8,932 bases of DNA from Dehalococcoidales bacterium (GTDB lineage: Bacteria > Chloroflexota > Dehalococcoidia > Dehalococcoidales > RBG-16-60-22), in NCBI GenBank assembly GCA_016926115.1, contig JAFGPF010000065.1:1-8932 (forward strand). Direction: 5' to 3'. The stretch's first letter is position 1. Each line of letters begins with the position of its first letter. Below the pieces are notes generated by a model. That model searched no databases, was not told the DNA's origin, and saw only the letters and a list, made by a program, of their open reading frames with translations. A program made the translations under genes and the position numbers. Shown here piece by piece: positions 7,631-8,932 of the stretch.

Positions 7631-7648
7631 CGCTTATACAACCTCAAT

Positions 7649-8461
7649 CTACAGGGATAAAAGGTCCTTGTCCCTCATTCCGTCTATCAACAACCGGGCA
7701 ACGTCATCGGGCTTATCGGTCTCGCTGCCCAGTATCTGGCCCTTGGCGCGTTCCGGCGAGAATATCTTTCTCACCTGCGTCGCTGAACCCTTGAGTCCGA
7801 TTGTCTGTTCGTCTATCTTCATCTCTTTATTATCCCAGAGCGCGATTTCCGCGTCCTCAGCCATGAGGCGCATCGGCACGGTGGGATAGCGGGGATTGTT
7901 GATTTCTCTCAGCACGGCAATCATGGCGGGCAGGGGCGCCACCACGATTTCATGCCTGCCTTCCAGCTTGCGCCTGACCTTGACCAGCTTCTTCTCCACG
8001 TCCACTTCCTCGATGCGGTCGACGAGTGTCAGCTGTGAGCAGCCGAGTCGGGAAGCGATGCCGGGGCCTACCTGGGCGGTATCGCCGTCGATTGTCTGGC
8101 GTCCGCACATGATTATAGCCAGCTCTTCTTTCTCCGCCAGCTTGCGGACGGCTTCGGTGAGGACCATGCTGGTTGCCAGGGTATCGGCGCCGCCGAAGGC
8201 GCGGTCGCTGAGCAGGATAGCCTCGTCCGCCCCCAGGGCCTGGGCTTTACGGAGGGTGACCTCGGCGGTGGGGGGTCCCATGGAAATAACGGCGACGCGA
8301 AAGCCGTACTTGTCTTTCAGCCGGAGGCTTTCTTCAAGGGCGTGGGTATCGTAGGGGTTCATGATGAAGGGTACACCTTCCCTGATAAGAGTGCCGGTGA
8401 CCGGGTCCACCTTGACCTGGGTAGTGTCCGGTACCTGTTTGACGCAGGCGATTACTAGCAT
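7649..8461 (-). CDS. etfB: Electron transfer flavoprotein beta subunit
   Basis: A 270-residue EtfB of normal length that pairs with EtfA to carry electrons from acyl-CoA dehydrogenase-type flavoenzymes. Family motifs in order are CVKQVPDT (6-13), NPYDTHALEESLRLK (35-49), DRAFGGADTLATS (86-98), CGRQTIDGDTAQVGPGIA (119-136) and EINNPRYPTVP (186-196). From memory, the DGDTAQVGP loop (125-133) resembles clostridial-type ETFs that bind a second FAD, rather than the DDDCNQTG form of AMP-binding ETFs; this is a by-eye judgement. The start is ATG at 8461 with only a weak AGGT upstream. It is the first gene of the etfB-etfA-oxidoreductase block, with a good promoter at 8514-8542. No acyl-CoA dehydrogenase is in the window, so the partner enzyme is unknown. 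Confidence 0.95.
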   Translation of the reverse strand: MLVIACVKQVPDTTQVKVDPVTGTLIREGVPFIMNPYDTHALEESLRLKDKYGFRVAVISMGPPTAEVTLRKAQALGADEAILLSDRAFGGADTLATSMVLTEAVRKLAEKEELAIIMCGRQTIDGDTAQVGPGIASRLGCSQLTLVDRIEEVDVEKKLVKVRRKLEGRHEIVVAPLPAMIAVLREINNPRYPTVPMRLMAEDAEIALWDNKEMKIDEQTIGLKGSATQVRKIFSPERAKGQILGSETDKPDDVARLLIDGMRDKDLLSL

Positions 8462-8513
8462 CAGTTTAAATGTACCTAAGCGCTTGTGGGACGTTGTTTT
8501 GGAATACTCTAAG

Positions 8514-8542
8514 ATAATACCACATATTCAATCATACGGCAA
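8514..8542 (-). promoter_or_regulatory. Probable sigma70-type promoter for etfB-etfA-oxidoreductase
   Basis: The minus strand shows TTGCCG (8542-8537), a 17-nt spacer and TATTAT (8519-8514). Transcription would start near 8507 and give a leader of about 46 nt before the etfB ATG. Spacing is optimal, and each box differs little from the consensus. Confidence 0.6.
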
Positions 8543-8571
8543 ATCCTTTCCGCATTCTTTAGCATTAGCTT

Positions 8572-8599
8572 TTGCCGTCTCTTTCAGCGCTGTGATAAA
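8572..8599 (+). promoter_or_regulatory. Candidate promoter for surE
   Basis: TTGCCG (8572-8577), a 16-nt spacer and an extended -10 TGTGATAAA with GATAAA at 8594-8599. The start site would be near 8606, only about 19 nt before the surE ATG. The -35 box is identical to the one facing etfB. Confidence 0.4.
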
Positions 8600-8624
8600 C
8601 TACAGACGTAAACCGAAAAATACA

Positions 8625-8932
8625 ATGAACATACTGGTAACCAACGACGACGGTATCAACGCCGGGAGCCTGTGGACGCTGGTGCGGGAACTTAAGGAAA
8701 TTGCCCGCGTAACGGTGGTCGCGCCGGACAGCGAAAGAAGCGCCATCGGTACGGCGGTAACGCTCTTCGAGCCCCTGCACGTGCAGGAATACGCCTCGCC
8801 CTTCCCGGACGTGGCCGCTTACCAGGTTGACGGCACCCCCAGCGACTGTGTGATACTGGGTCACGGCAAGCTGGAACCGGATACCGATATGGTAGTTGCC
8901 GGCATCAATCCCGGCCCCAACTACGGGGAGGA
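8625..8932 (+). CDS. surE: SurE 5'/3'-nucleotidase, N-terminal part (cut by window edge)
   Basis: I translated 102 codons from the ATG at 8625; the frame runs off the right end (family about 250-260 residues). SurE is a metal-dependent nucleoside monophosphate phosphatase. The sequence starts MNILVTNDDGI and keeps the metal ligands D8, D9, S39 (in DSERSAIG) and N95 (in GINPGPN), at the same positions as in Thermotoga maritima SurE. VDGTPSDCV (68-76) is another family motif. There is no clear Shine-Dalgarno site upstream, and the leader may be very short. It is divergent from etfB and has no evident functional tie to the redox genes. Confidence 0.96.
   Translation, partial: MNILVTNDDGINAGSLWTLVRELKEIARVTVVAPDSERSAIGTAVTLFEPLHVQEYASPFPDVAAYQVDGTPSDCVILGHGKLEPDTDMVVAGINPGPNYGE

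Larger units (their letters stand above)
8462..8624. other. Divergent intergenic region with two AGCGCT palindromes
   Basis: A 163-bp region between divergent etfB and surE. Besides the two promoter candidates it holds the 8-bp palindromes AAGCGCTT (8478-8485, in the etfB leader) and CAGCGCTG (8585-8592, in the surE promoter spacer). Both share the core AGCGCT. They might be a shared operator, but short palindromes can arise by chance. No RNA gene is seen. Confidence 0.35.

Noticed and set aside
8565..8864. 99-codon minus-strand open frame
   Set aside because: It is antisense to surE, whose catalytic residues are intact in the plus frame.

Overview
This window comes from an anaerobic bacterium with a hydrogen- and folate-linked C1/energy metabolism. 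It carries a methylene-tetrahydrofolate reductase pair (MetV-MetF) of the Wood-Ljungdahl type, a cytoplasmic [NiFe] hydrogenase, and an electron-transferring flavoprotein (ETF) whose alpha subunit has a fused ferredoxin domain. It also carries a membrane Fe-S oxidoreductase of the ETF:menaquinone oxidoreductase type. The protein style suggests Chloroflexota (Dehalococcoidia-like) or another Wood-Ljungdahl lineage, but this taxonomic guess is weak because no marker gene is complete here.

Layout. Seven of the eight genes lie on the minus strand in two blocks. Block A, read from right to left, is etfB (8461-7649), etfA with an N-terminal 2x[4Fe-4S] domain (7630-6290) and a 655-residue membrane CCG-domain oxidoreductase (6267-4300). 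A well-formed promoter lies upstream of etfB. A 290-bp AT-rich gap (4010-4299) follows and probably holds the promoter of block B. Block B is the hydrogenase small subunit (4009-3119), large subunit (3119-1560), metV (1543-854) and metF (857 to beyond position 1). Its genes overlap or sit within 16 bp of one another and have strong ribosome binding sites. On the plus strand, surE starts at 8625 and runs off the right end; it is divergent from etfB across a 163-bp intergenic region.

How the genes may work together. Block A should move electrons between flavin enzymes (typically acyl-CoA dehydrogenases) and membrane menaquinone through ETF and the Fe-S oxidoreductase. Block B joins a hydrogenase with no diaphorase, ferredoxin-type or cytochrome partner directly to MetV and MetF. 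The simplest reading is that H2 electrons pass from the small-subunit Fe-S relay to MetV/MetF and reduce methylene-THF to methyl-THF, or run in reverse. This coupling is inferred from gene order and has not been shown. No hydrogenase maturation genes, acyl-CoA dehydrogenases, tRNAs, mobile elements or CRISPR arrays are visible.
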